From the NCBI GenBank assembly GCA_023260815.1, contig JALQUE010000062.1, positions 1 through 9,200 of the forward strand: a DNA stretch of 9,200 nt, in the 5' to 3' direction. Below the pieces are notes generated by a model. That model ran no database searches. It worked only from the letters and a program-made list of their open reading frames with translations, and was not told where the DNA came from. The position numbers and the translations under genes are program-made. Of this stretch, positions 1 through 6,681 are shown in pieces. Source of the DNA: Roseovarius sp. GTDB lineage: Bacteria > Pseudomonadota > Alphaproteobacteria > Rhodobacterales > Rhodobacteraceae. Numbering within the stretch: the first letter of the stretch is position 1; each line of letters begins with the position of its first letter.

Positions 1-1
1 A

Positions 2-508
2 GCGGCGCAGACCGAAGCCTTCCGGCACGCCTTGTCGGACACCGCGAAGGCACAGGCGCCCGCCCCCGATCTGCCCTGGCCCGACAGCTATCCCGGTGCC
101 TGTGGCGAAAGGCGGCGGACCTGTGGCTATCAGCTGTATGACGCGGTGGGGATCGCGCGGGATGACCGCGACGCCCGCACCGAACAATCCATGCGCAATT
201 TCGCGCTGTTCGATGCGCCGCATGTGGCGATCGTGCAGTCCGAGGCCGCCCTTGGCCCTTACGGCGCGATGGATACCGGCGGGTTCGTGACGGCCTTTAT
301 GCTGGCGGCGCGGGCGCATGGGGTGGACACGATTGCGCAAGCCTCGGTCGCGGCGTATGCGCCGATGATCCGGGCGCATTTCGAGCTGCCCGAGACCCGG
401 CTGATCCTGTGTGCCATCTCGTTCGGGTATGGCGACCCGGATCATCCCGCCAACAGGTTTCGCACCGAGCGCGCAGGGCTGGACGAGATCCTCGACCTGC
501 GCGGCTGA
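2..508 (+). CDS. Nitroreductase-family FMN-dependent oxidoreductase (C-terminal part, 5' end outside window)
   Basis: The frame is open to the left edge, so about 168 C-terminal residues are visible and the true start is upstream. The TTG at position 32 is only an internal codon that could be mistaken for a start. Nitroreductase-family proteins are usually about 200-230 residues, so roughly 50 residues are missing. The visible part has the family layout: the segment ALGPYGAMDTGGF followed by a helix rich in small residues, then AQASVAAYAPMIR, and a C-terminal FGYGDPDHPANRFRTERA block ending in LDEILDLRG. That last block is typical of FMN-binding nitroreductases that reduce nitro or quinone compounds with NAD(P)H; substrate and cofactor preference cannot be read here. 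It is probably cytosolic. The gene converges on the hsp20 gene with 11 bases between the stops. The family is fairly certain; the physiological role is unknown. Confidence 0.85.
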   Translation, partial: AAQTEAFRHALSDTAKAQAPAPDLPWPDSYPGACGERRRTCGYQLYDAVGIARDDRDARTEQSMRNFALFDAPHVAIVQSEAALGPYGAMDTGGFVTAFMLAARAHGVDTIAQASVAAYAPMIRAHFELPETRLILCAISFGYGDPDHPANRFRTERAGLDEILDLRG

Positions 509-519
509 GGGCGCGGGCG

Positions 520-936
520 TCAGCCCCGGTTGATCGCGATCTTGCGGGCCGCACCCGTAGAGGCGGTGCGTTTGGGCACCGACAGCGTCAGCACGCCCTC
601 CTTGAGATCGGCCTCGATCTTGTCGCCATTGGCGTCCGCAGGCAGGCGAAACGTGCGGCTGAACGCGCCATATTGACGTTCGGAGAAAAACCACGTGTCG
701 CCCTTTTCCTCGCGCGCATGGGTCTTTTCGCCTTTGACGGTCACGACGCCGTCATGCACGGCAATGTCGATCTCGTCTTCGGACACGCCGGGCAGTTCCA
801 TGGAGATGCGGTACGCCTGATCATCCGCCGATGCATCGGACGCGGGCGACAACCAATCGGCCACGCGCTGCCCAAGATGACGCAGCGGTTCATAAAGCGA
901 GGGCCATGCACCGGATGTCTGTGATTTTTCGACCAT
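520..936 (-). CDS. Small heat-shock protein, Hsp20/alpha-crystallin family
   Basis: This is a 138-residue ATP-independent holdase chaperone that would bind unfolding proteins in the cytosol. The alpha-crystallin domain spans about residues 39-125. It shows the beta-strand blocks MELPGVSEDEIDIAV (46-60), DGVVTVKGEK (62-71), FSERQYGAFSRTFRLP (84-99) and GVLTLSVPK (114-122). The C-terminal tail carries an I-x-I motif (IAI, 133-135), which in this family docks neighbouring subunits in the oligomer. I chose the ATG at 936 because an AAGGAG ribosome-binding site lies 8 bases upstream (945-950 on the + strand). The frame stays open to 1143, but that extension is Cys/Arg-rich and unlike the family. 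Length and domain order are normal for class A bacterial Hsp20 proteins. No convincing heat-shock promoter is visible; a CTTGAT element on the - strand (1009-1014) is the only weak RpoH-like candidate. Confidence 0.93.
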   Translation of the reverse strand: MVEKSQTSGAWPSLYEPLRHLGQRVADWLSPASDASADDQAYRISMELPGVSEDEIDIAVHDGVVTVKGEKTHAREEKGDTWFFSERQYGAFSRTFRLPADANGDKIEADLKEGVLTLSVPKRTASTGAARKIAINRG

Positions 937-944
937 TTCGAAAG

Positions 945-950
945 CTCCTT
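945..950 (-). promoter_or_regulatory. Ribosome-binding site that fixes the hsp20 start
   Basis: On the - strand AAGGAG is followed by an 8-base spacer and the ATG at 936. It is the reason for rejecting the longer upstream reading of this frame. Confidence 0.8.
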
Positions 951-999
951 TACCGACATGAGGACAGTGGCACAGTCGCACCGGCGGGCGGCGGGCGCT

Positions 1000-1029
1000 T
1001 TGACAAGCATCAAGATCGGGGGCTTGCAT
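1000..1029 (+). promoter_or_regulatory. Candidate sigma70-type promoter for dtd
   Basis: A perfect -35 hexamer TTGACA (1000-1005) is followed after 18 bases by TTGCAT (1024-1029), which matches the -10 consensus at only three of six positions. Transcription would begin near 1036 and give a leader of about 65 bases that includes the tandem 16-mer. Weak -10 boxes are common in GC-rich alphaproteobacteria, but this remains a pattern match. Confidence 0.35.
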
Positions 1030-1057
1030 CGGGCGCCGCTTTTGCGCATCCCTAGTC

Positions 1058-1089
1058 CCATCAGCACACCCGGCCATCAGCACACCCGG
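1058..1089 (+). repeat. Perfect tandem duplication, 2 x 16 bp, in the dtd leader
   Basis: The 16-mer CCATCAGCACACCCGG occurs at 1058-1073 and again, without any mismatch, at 1074-1089. The second copy runs directly into the dtd ribosome-binding site GGAAGGA (1088-1094), so the duplication sits in the translation-initiation leader. Confidence 0.95.
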
Positions 1090-1102
1090 AAGGAAACAGC
1101 CC

Positions 1103-1540
1103 ATGCGCGCCCTGTTGCAACGTGTCACACATGCCTCGGTCACAGTGGAGGGCGACGTGGTGGGCCGGACCGGTCCGGGCCTGTTGATCCTGATCTGCGC
1201 GATGCAGGGCGACGCAGAGGCGCAGGCCGATCAGCTGGCCGCCAAGATCGCCAAGCTGCGGATCTTCGTGGACGACGCCGGCAAGATGAACCGGTCGGTG
1301 CGCGATATCGGCGGCAGCGCATTGGTGGTCAGCCAGTTCACGCTGGCCGCCGACACGAGCCGGGGCAACAGACCGGGATTTTCCAGTGCCGCCGCACCCG
1401 ATGAGGGCCGCAGGCTGTATGAGTATTTCGCCCAAAGGCTGGCGGCCGAGGGAGTGCCGGTGGAAACCGGACAGTTCGGCGCGGATATGAAGGTAGAGCT
1501 TCTGAACGACGGGCCGGTGACGATCTGGATGGAGAGCTGA
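1103..1540 (+). CDS. dtd: D-aminoacyl-tRNA deacylase
   Basis: This enzyme hydrolyses the ester bond of D-amino acids (for example D-Tyr) and of glycine mischarged on tRNA, keeping D-residues out of protein synthesis. It acts in the cytosol as a homodimer. The 145 residues equal the length of the Escherichia coli enzyme. They start with the family's MRALLQRVTHASVTVEG. Both catalytic-pocket motifs are intact: SQFTL at 77-81 and the Gly-cisPro motif NDGPVT at 135-140 (G137-P138), which gives chiral proofreading. The ATG at 1103 has a GGAAGGA ribosome-binding site 8 bases upstream and matches the conserved N-terminus. The gene is divergent from hsp20 and ends 11 bases before the convergent adaptor gene, so it is probably transcribed alone. 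Identification is firm. Confidence 0.97.
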   Translation: MRALLQRVTHASVTVEGDVVGRTGPGLLILICAMQGDAEAQADQLAAKIAKLRIFVDDAGKMNRSVRDIGGSALVVSQFTLAADTSRGNRPGFSSAAAPDEGRRLYEYFAQRLAAEGVPVETGQFGADMKVELLNDGPVTIWMES

Positions 1541-1551
1541 GCGCAACCCGG

Positions 1552-2739
1552 TCACGGCTCGCGTAGCGCCTCGCGGGATTTGTAGAGCGGTTTGAGCAGG
1601 TATTGCAGGACCGTCTTCTGACCGGTGTGCAATTCGACCTGCGCCTGCATCCCTGGGCGAATTTCGATACCCGACTGGCGCGGCGTCAGGTGTTGGGTCT
1701 CCACACGCAAGGTCACCTTGTAATGCGGATCGCCATCAGGCGCGCGGGCGTTTTCATCCTTGAAGGTATCGGCCGAGATGAAATCCACCGTGCCTTTCAG
1801 CGTGCCGTAGATCGTAAAATCATAGGCGGTCAGCTTGATCGTGGCCTCTTGCCCGCGGCGCAGATTGGCGATGTTTTCGGGTGCGACACGGGCTTCGACG
1901 AAAAGCTCTTCGTCCAGCGGAATGATTTCGAGGATCTGTTCGCCGGGGCGCACGACCCCGCCGATGGTGGTCACGCCCACGGTATTGACCACGCCGCGCA
2001 TCGGGCTGGTCAGCACGGTGCGGTTCAATTGATCGAGGCTGGATTTGAGGTTCTGACGCAGGGTCGCCAATTCCTTGAGGGTGTCGGAATACGCCTCGGC
2101 GCGGTCCAATTCGGTCTGGGTGACGATTTCGTCATAGCGCTTTTCGGCGTCGGCGTGATCCTTGCGGGTGCGGGTCACCTCGATCAGGGCCACGACGTTC
2201 TTTTTCAGAAGATTCTCCATCAGCGCGCGTTCCTCGGTGGCCTGAACGAGGATCTTGCGCGCACCATCGCTGCGCTTGGCGAAGTCGGTCTGACGGGCGT
2301 TCAGCAGCACCCGTTCCGAGGCCACGATTTGCGGGCTGCGGGTGGCCAGATCCTCGGGCACGGTGAAATCATACTGACCGGCCAGTTCGGCTTCGAGCCG
2401 GAGGCGGCGGATTTCAAGGGCGGTGATCTGATCGCGCAGTTCCTCGACCGAGGATTTGAACTGCGTGCCATGGAGCCGCGCCAAGACGTCCCCCCGCTCG
2501 ACCACATCACCGGCATTCACCAGCAGTTCCGACAGGATGCCGCCTTCGAGGTTCTGGATGATCTGCGGGCGTGAGGACGAGATGAATTCGCCGTCGGCGC
2601 GCACGATCTCATCGACCGAGGCCAGGGCGGACCAGATCAGCACCAGAAGGACCGTGGCCGCACAGAGCCAGATCGTCAGGCTGGAGCCGCGCAGGCGGGC
2701 GCCGAACTGTTCGGAAAGATTGGTGGTCTGCGTCGCCAT
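1552..2739 (-). CDS. Type I secretion periplasmic adaptor (membrane fusion protein), HlyD/LapC type
   Basis: This 395-residue protein would bridge the inner-membrane ABC transporter and the outer-membrane factor. A short cytoplasmic N-terminus is followed by one membrane anchor (about 21-40). Next comes the first half of a lipoyl/barrel-sandwich domain (about 56-92, with RPQIIQNLEGGIL and AGDVVERGDVL) and a long charged, coiled-coil-forming hairpin (about 93-238). The second lipoyl half (about 239-275, TSPMRGVVNTVGV) and a beta-barrel region follow. The C-terminus has the type I HlyD signature IRPGMQAQVELHTG (360-373) and then YLLKP. The start lies 3 bases after the ABC gene stop (TAA at 2743-2745), with a G-rich ribosome-binding site inside the end of that gene, so translation is probably coupled. 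It is the last gene of the operon and converges on dtd; no U-tract terminator is seen in the 11-base gap. Family certain, substrate inferred from neighbours. Confidence 0.95.
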   Translation of the reverse strand: MATQTTNLSEQFGARLRGSSLTIWLCAATVLLVLIWSALASVDEIVRADGEFISSSRPQIIQNLEGGILSELLVNAGDVVERGDVLARLHGTQFKSSVEELRDQITALEIRRLRLEAELAGQYDFTVPEDLATRSPQIVASERVLLNARQTDFAKRSDGARKILVQATEERALMENLLKKNVVALIEVTRTRKDHADAEKRYDEIVTQTELDRAEAYSDTLKELATLRQNLKSSLDQLNRTVLTSPMRGVVNTVGVTTIGGVVRPGEQILEIIPLDEELFVEARVAPENIANLRRGQEATIKLTAYDFTIYGTLKGTVDFISADTFKDENARAPDGDPHYKVTLRVETQHLTPRQSGIEIRPGMQAQVELHTGQKTVLQYLLKPLYKSREALREP

Positions 2740-2742
2740 GCC

Positions 2743-4965
2743 TTAGCCCCCTGCCCCGCCAACCTGCGCAAGATGCGCCATCACCTGATCACGCGGACCA
2801 TCCACCGCCATGCGGCCATTCTGCAGCAGCATGGTGCGGTCGGTCAGGTGCAGGATCGGCACGCGATGCGTTGCGATCACGGCAGTGCGATGCGCCAACC
2901 ACCCCTCGAGCCGACTGACCATCGTGCGTTCAAGCGTCTGATCCAGAGCCGCGGTCGGTTCGTCCAGCAAGCAGATTGCCGGATCCTGCAACCACAGCCG
3001 CGCCCATCCGATTGACTGGCGCTGTCCCTGGCTGAGACCCTGACCGCCATCGCGAATGTCCAGATCAAGCCCCTTGGGGTGGGATTTCACATATGGACCC
3101 AGCCCTGCGAAATCGAGCGCCGCCAAAAGCCTGTCATCATCGCTTTCCAGAAGCGTCAGGTTCAGGTTTTCACGCAACGAGCCGGTGAACAGCCGCACGT
3201 CCTGCCCAAGATAGCCGACAAGGCGACGCAGATCGCGCGGCTCGATCTGGGAGATTTCGGCGCCGTCGATCAGCAAACGGCCACTTGTGGGCGCGTAGAG
3301 ACCTGACAACAGCTTGAGAAACGTGGATTTGCCCGAGCCATTCGCCCCCAGCAGGGCCAGCTTCTGACCCGGCTGGATGGCAAGCGCCGGAATATCCACC
3401 ACCGGCGCCATGTCGGCGTCATAGGTGAATTTCACCTCGCGCAGTTCAAAGCCGCCGGTCAGACGCTCGCGGCGCAGATAGGTGCGGCCCGGCGCGCTGT
3501 CCTGCGGGGCACCGGCGATTGCATCAAGCCCCTGCAAGGCGGATTTCACATTGCCCCACCGCGCCATGGTGCCGGCAAGCTGGGTCAAGGGCGCCAGCGT
3601 GCGGCTGGTCAGAATGCTGATCGCGATGATCGAGCCGACGGTGAATTCACCCGCAAAGACCAGGTAGGTGCCGAAGATCACGGCAGCGATATAGGTGACC
3701 TGCTGGAGGCCCTGACTCCAGAATGTGAGCACCGAGGCCAGTTGGCGCTGTTCGCTGGATTTGAGCGCCTGCAGCGCGGTCAGTTCGGTCCAGACGCGGC
3801 GAAAGCGATCCTCGGCGCGCTGTGTCTTGAGGGTATCAAGCTCGAATATCGCCTCGTGCAGGAGGCGCGAGGATTTCGCCGAGGCGCCTTGGGTTTCCTG
3901 CGTCAGGCGGATCATCTTGCGCTGCAGGAAGATCCCCGGCAGCACCATCAGGATCGCGCCGAGGATCAGCACCCAGACGACATTGCCGCCGATCGAGGCG
4001 ACCAGCAAAAGAAACACGAAGATAAAGGGCACATCAGCCAGCGTGCCGATGGTGGAAGCGGTGAAGAACTCGCGCACCGAGCCGAATTCACGCATGGCGC
4101 TGAACAATTGGCTGGGCGCCTGGCCTGCCTGCTCGGAGCGCATGCCAAGGATGCGGTTCATCAGCAAGGTCTGAACGTTCATCTCGATCTGGCGGCCCGC
4201 GCCGTCCATCAGCCGGGCGCGCGCGATCTTGAGCAGCGCCTCCATCATCAGCGCCAGCAGCGCTCCGGCGGCCAGCACCCACAGCGTTGCCTCGGATTGA
4301 TGCGGAATCACGCGGTCATAGACCTGCAATGCAAACAGCGCCACGGCAACCGCCAGAAGATTGGCCACGAAGGAGCCAAGGACCACCTCGCCCATCGCCT
4401 TGCGGCAGTCTGCGAACTGGCCCCAGAACCAATGCGCGCTGGCGCCATCCTTGAGGTGGGTATCGGCCAGCCGGTCAAGCGACATCTCGGCGCGGATGGT
4501 CAGCCCGCTATAGACCGGCGCGAATTCGTTCAGGGACACGGTGGCGCGGTTGTCGGGACAGGTCTTGTCGTAGATCACCAGATCGGTGCCCGAGCGGTCC
4601 AGCACAAGGATGAACTGCCCGTCGGTCATGCGCGCCAGTGCAGGCCATGCCCCGGCGCACGACGCATCCGTCACGCCAACGCGAACTTCGAAGCCAGCCG
4701 CCTTGAGACCGGCGGCCAGCATTGTCTGTGGCGCGGCACGGTCGGCGGGGGACAGGGTGGTCAGGGTATCCGCGATGTCACGTCTGGTGCAGGGCTGACC
4801 CAGACAGCCGGCATAGACGGCGATCAACTCGGCCAGGCGGCGCGTGGCTTGGGCGGGGTTTGGTGCGGCCTGGCTGCCCCGCGGGGGGGCGTCGCAATTC
4901 GACACCGGCGATGCGGCGGCCGGAGGCACGGCACGGATGGTCCAGTTTACCGGGCGCGTGGTCAC
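2743..4965 (-). CDS. Type I secretion ABC transporter/permease with degenerate C39-like domain (LapB type)
   Basis: This 740-residue inner-membrane exporter would use ATP to drive the adjacent substrate through the envelope channel. After a Pro/Ala-rich lead of about 40 residues, residues about 41-160 form a C39-peptidase-like domain that looks inactive. No cysteine lies in the expected Q-x-x-x-x-x-C helix, and the usual catalytic histidine position reads GQFILVL (Q117). Membrane segments follow at about 193-215, 226-247, 304-348 and 418-460. The ATPase has Walker A GANGSGKST (540-548), Q-loop Q588, signature LSQGQRQ (644-650), Walker B ICLLDEP (664-670), D-loop ALD (673-675) and H-loop H700, all intact. 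The start is GTG at 4965, which overlaps the upstream stop as GTGA and implies coupled translation. LapB-like exporters move non-cleaved adhesins using such a domain for docking. A run of seven G (4883-4889, C on the coding strand) lies in codons 26-28. Confidence 0.95.
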   Translation of the reverse strand: MTTRPVNWTIRAVPPAAASPVSNCDAPPRGSQAAPNPAQATRRLAELIAVYAGCLGQPCTRRDIADTLTTLSPADRAAPQTMLAAGLKAAGFEVRVGVTDASCAGAWPALARMTDGQFILVLDRSGTDLVIYDKTCPDNRATVSLNEFAPVYSGLTIRAEMSLDRLADTHLKDGASAHWFWGQFADCRKAMGEVVLGSFVANLLAVAVALFALQVYDRVIPHQSEATLWVLAAGALLALMMEALLKIARARLMDGAGRQIEMNVQTLLMNRILGMRSEQAGQAPSQLFSAMREFGSVREFFTASTIGTLADVPFIFVFLLLVASIGGNVVWVLILGAILMVLPGIFLQRKMIRLTQETQGASAKSSRLLHEAIFELDTLKTQRAEDRFRRVWTELTALQALKSSEQRQLASVLTFWSQGLQQVTYIAAVIFGTYLVFAGEFTVGSIIAISILTSRTLAPLTQLAGTMARWGNVKSALQGLDAIAGAPQDSAPGRTYLRRERLTGGFELREVKFTYDADMAPVVDIPALAIQPGQKLALLGANGSGKSTFLKLLSGLYAPTSGRLLIDGAEISQIEPRDLRRLVGYLGQDVRLFTGSLRENLNLTLLESDDDRLLAALDFAGLGPYVKSHPKGLDLDIRDGGQGLSQGQRQSIGWARLWLQDPAICLLDEPTAALDQTLERTMVSRLEGWLAHRTAVIATHRVPILHLTDRTMLLQNGRMAVDGPRDQVMAHLAQVGGAGG

Positions 4966-6305
4966 AGGCGGTGTCCTTCTGCAAGAACGCCCAGATGCTC
5001 GGCGATCTGCACCTGGGTTTCGAGGCGTTCGTATTTCAGGTCCAAAGCGGTGGCCTGACGCGCGGCGAAGGTCTCGTAGACGCCGACCACATCCATGACC
5101 TGACGCTGACCGGCCTTGTACTGACTTTGAAAGAGGTCGAGATTGGCCTTGGCACGGCTGGCCAGTGCCGTCGCCTCGGTGACCTGACGGGTCAGTGCGG
5201 ACAGGCGGTTCTGTAGCCGGGCGGTGCGGCGCTGCGCATCTTCCTCGGCTTGCCCCACACGGGCGGCAGCGGCGTCTTGCGCGGACTTGACGGCGTTCAG
5301 GCTGTCGCCGGTGCCAAGCCCAAGCAGTTGATCGGACGCCACGGTGAGCCCGATGCCCGATCCGTTGTCACCAAGGGTTCCGCCGGCGGTCAGACCGGGT
5401 AGAAGGCCGCCACGTTCGATCTGGGCGCTGGCGATGTCACGGTCCTTTTCGGCCTCGGCGCGCAAAACGTCGATCGGGCGGATATCACGACTGACGGGCG
5501 ACAGATCGACCAGACCGGTCACATCGTCCAGCGGGCGCGTGGACATGGCATTCAACTCGGCCAGGGCTGTGGCCTCGGACTCGGATTGGGCGGCGAGGGT
5601 GGCGCGGATCTCGGCCAGTTTCTGACGCAGCACGTTGAGGTCCGAGCCGTCCGAAATGCCCCCCGAGACACGTTCGGACATCACCCATTCGAAATGCTCC
5701 ATGTCCTTGAGGGTCTGCTGTTCCAGCGCTGTGCGCTCGCGCGCCTTCATGGCGGTCAGATAGAGTGTCAGCGCGGTGCGTATGCGTGCGTTGGTATCTT
5801 CGGCGAGGGTGACGGCGGCGACCTCGACATCGGCCTTGGCAAAGGCGCGTTCGGCCTTCTTGCGGCCATTGTCGAAAAGCACCTGTTCCACGACCAGTTG
5901 CGCGATCACGTCACTGAGGCTGGTGAGGCTGATATTGGGACCGATCTTGGGCAGCCAGTTCTTGGAGGCGGCCCGCGCCCTGAGCCGCGCGCTGCGCAGA
6001 TCGGCCTCGGCGGGGCGGCTGTTGGCGGCAAGAACCGGATCGACGATCTGCGCATAGGGGCTATCGGGCGGCAGGACGCTGCGCCGCGATTGCAGCGCGC
6101 TGATGACGGGCGACGCGGCGGCCTCGGCGCGGGCGGCCTCATCGGCGTTGCCCGAAGCCCCCAGACCCGACAGGCCGCCCATGAAGCGCGTTGCCGCGCC
6201 GGACGATCCGTCCCCGGTTGCTTCGGGTGACATGCACCCGCTCAGCGTCAGCGCGGCAATCATGCACGCGCCCCACCGCTGAATTCCGTCCCTCTGCCCC
6301 ATCAT
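4962..6305 (-). CDS. TolC-family outer-membrane channel with lipoprotein signal (LapE-like)
   Basis: This 447-residue outer-membrane factor would form the exit duct for the ABC exporter. Residues 1-24 look like a lipoprotein signal: Arg residues 5 and 10, a short hydrophobic stretch, and lipobox LSGC with Cys24. A Gly/Ser/Ala-rich linker (about 25-65) follows. Two outer-membrane efflux repeats then occupy about 85-255 and 275-440, rich in Ala/Glu/Arg heptads that form the helical barrel. Recognisable blocks are NWLPKIGPNISL (116-127) and VEQVLFDNGRKKAE (139-152). Two adjacent ATG codons (6305 and 6302) are possible starts. The AAGGGG just upstream is spaced better for the second (5 bases) than for the first (2), so the protein may begin at residue 2. 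The 3' end overlaps the ABC start by 4 bases. Lipidation is common in the OprM/NodT branch but not in classical TolC. Confidence 0.9.
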   Translation of the reverse strand: MMGQRDGIQRWGACMIAALTLSGCMSPEATGDGSSGAATRFMGGLSGLGASGNADEAARAEAAASPVISALQSRRSVLPPDSPYAQIVDPVLAANSRPAEADLRSARLRARAASKNWLPKIGPNISLTSLSDVIAQLVVEQVLFDNGRKKAERAFAKADVEVAAVTLAEDTNARIRTALTLYLTAMKARERTALEQQTLKDMEHFEWVMSERVSGGISDGSDLNVLRQKLAEIRATLAAQSESEATALAELNAMSTRPLDDVTGLVDLSPVSRDIRPIDVLRAEAEKDRDIASAQIERGGLLPGLTAGGTLGDNGSGIGLTVASDQLLGLGTGDSLNAVKSAQDAAAARVGQAEEDAQRRTARLQNRLSALTRQVTEATALASRAKANLDLFQSQYKAGQRQVMDVVGVYETFAARQATALDLKYERLETQVQIAEHLGVLAEGHRL

Positions 6306-6332
6306 TGCCCCTTGAGCGGTAGCTTTTTATGG

Positions 6333-6370
6333 TTGGTGGCGCGCACGGGTCCAAAGGCCGCGCGCACCAA
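6333..6370 (-). other. Intercistronic stem-loop between adhesin and exporter genes
   Basis: The arms TTGGTG-G-CGCGC (6333-6344) and GCGCG-CACCAA (6360-6370) are complementary apart from one bulged G, giving 11 paired bases. GG/CC can add two more pairs inside. On the transcribed strand it begins 11 bases after the adhesin stop (6382-6384). It is followed by A-rich sequence rather than a U-tract, so it does not look like a standard intrinsic terminator. A role as an RNA stabiliser, processing site or partial attenuator that lowers exporter expression relative to the substrate would fit its position; this is inference. Confidence 0.6.
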
Positions 6371-6381
6371 GGTCTTGTCGA

Positions 6382-6681
6382 TCAGGTGATAACGTCGATC
6401 TTGTCGTCGACGATGATCGTGGCGTCCTGACCGAGCGTGTAGATGTCATATCCCTGCGGTTCGAACGCGCCGCCACTGACCCTTTGGGCGCCGGTGATGA
6501 TGACCGTGTCATCGATCCCGCCCTCGATCTGCAGGGTGTCGGAATTGTCCGACAGCGCCAGAAGTTGTTCTTCGGTGAGTGTCAGCTGACTGCGGTCGGC
6601 AAAGCGAAGATCGACGGTGTCGATCTGGAAGTCCGCCAGATTGGGATTGGACAAGTCCACGGTCGAGGTATTGACCTCGTC
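6382..6681 (-). other. C-terminal secretion-type tail of the adhesin
   Basis: Residues 836-934 depart from the Ig pattern. They begin with Asp-rich hydrophobic repeats (DLSNPNLADFQIDTVDL), then LTLTEEQLLALSDNSDTL, a GG-x-DDTVIITGA turn, and YDIYTLGQDATIIVDD. The order 'LTL..E..LALSD..DTL.I.G' followed by 'Y.VYTLG..ATIIVDD' is familiar from the ends of large type I secreted adhesins, where the last ~100 residues carry the uncleaved export signal. That the signal lies here is inferred from family knowledge. Confidence 0.6.

Larger units (their letters stand above)
937..1102. other. Divergent intergenic region hsp20 / dtd
   Basis: These 166 bases separate two divergent genes and must hold both promoters. 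They contain the hsp20 ribosome-binding site, a GC-only tract around 981-997, a TTGACA element (+ strand, 1000-1005), a CTTGAT element (- strand, 1009-1014) and the 16-bp tandem duplication before dtd. The TTGACA and CTTGAT elements are only a few bases apart on opposite strands, so the two promoters may share or compete for this site. No small ORF with a credible ribosome-binding site or other RNA gene was seen. Confidence 0.6.

Noticed and set aside
503..525. GGCTGA...TCAGCC inverted repeat spanning both stop codons of the convergent nitroreductase and hsp20 genes
   Set aside because: The stem is only 6 bp with an 11-base loop and no T-tract on either side. The symmetry arises partly from the two facing TGA stops, so it is too weak to call a terminator.
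937..1143. 69-codon N-terminal extension of the Hsp20 frame
   Set aside because: The extension is Cys/Arg-rich, overlaps the start of dtd on the other strand, and the ATG at 936 has a strong ribosome-binding site and the normal family length.
1061..1555. 164-codon - strand frame opposite dtd
   Set aside because: It is a shadow of dtd, which is firmly identified by its SQFTL and NDGPVT motifs.
1603..2574. 323-codon open frame on the + strand opposite the HlyD adaptor
   Set aside because: It is a reverse-strand shadow of the adaptor coding sequence without any recognisable motif.
3742..5058. 438-codon open frame on the + strand opposite the ABC transporter
   Set aside because: It is a Gln/His/Arg-rich shadow of the ATPase and membrane domains, has no domain or credible ribosome-binding site, and crosses the junction of two real genes.
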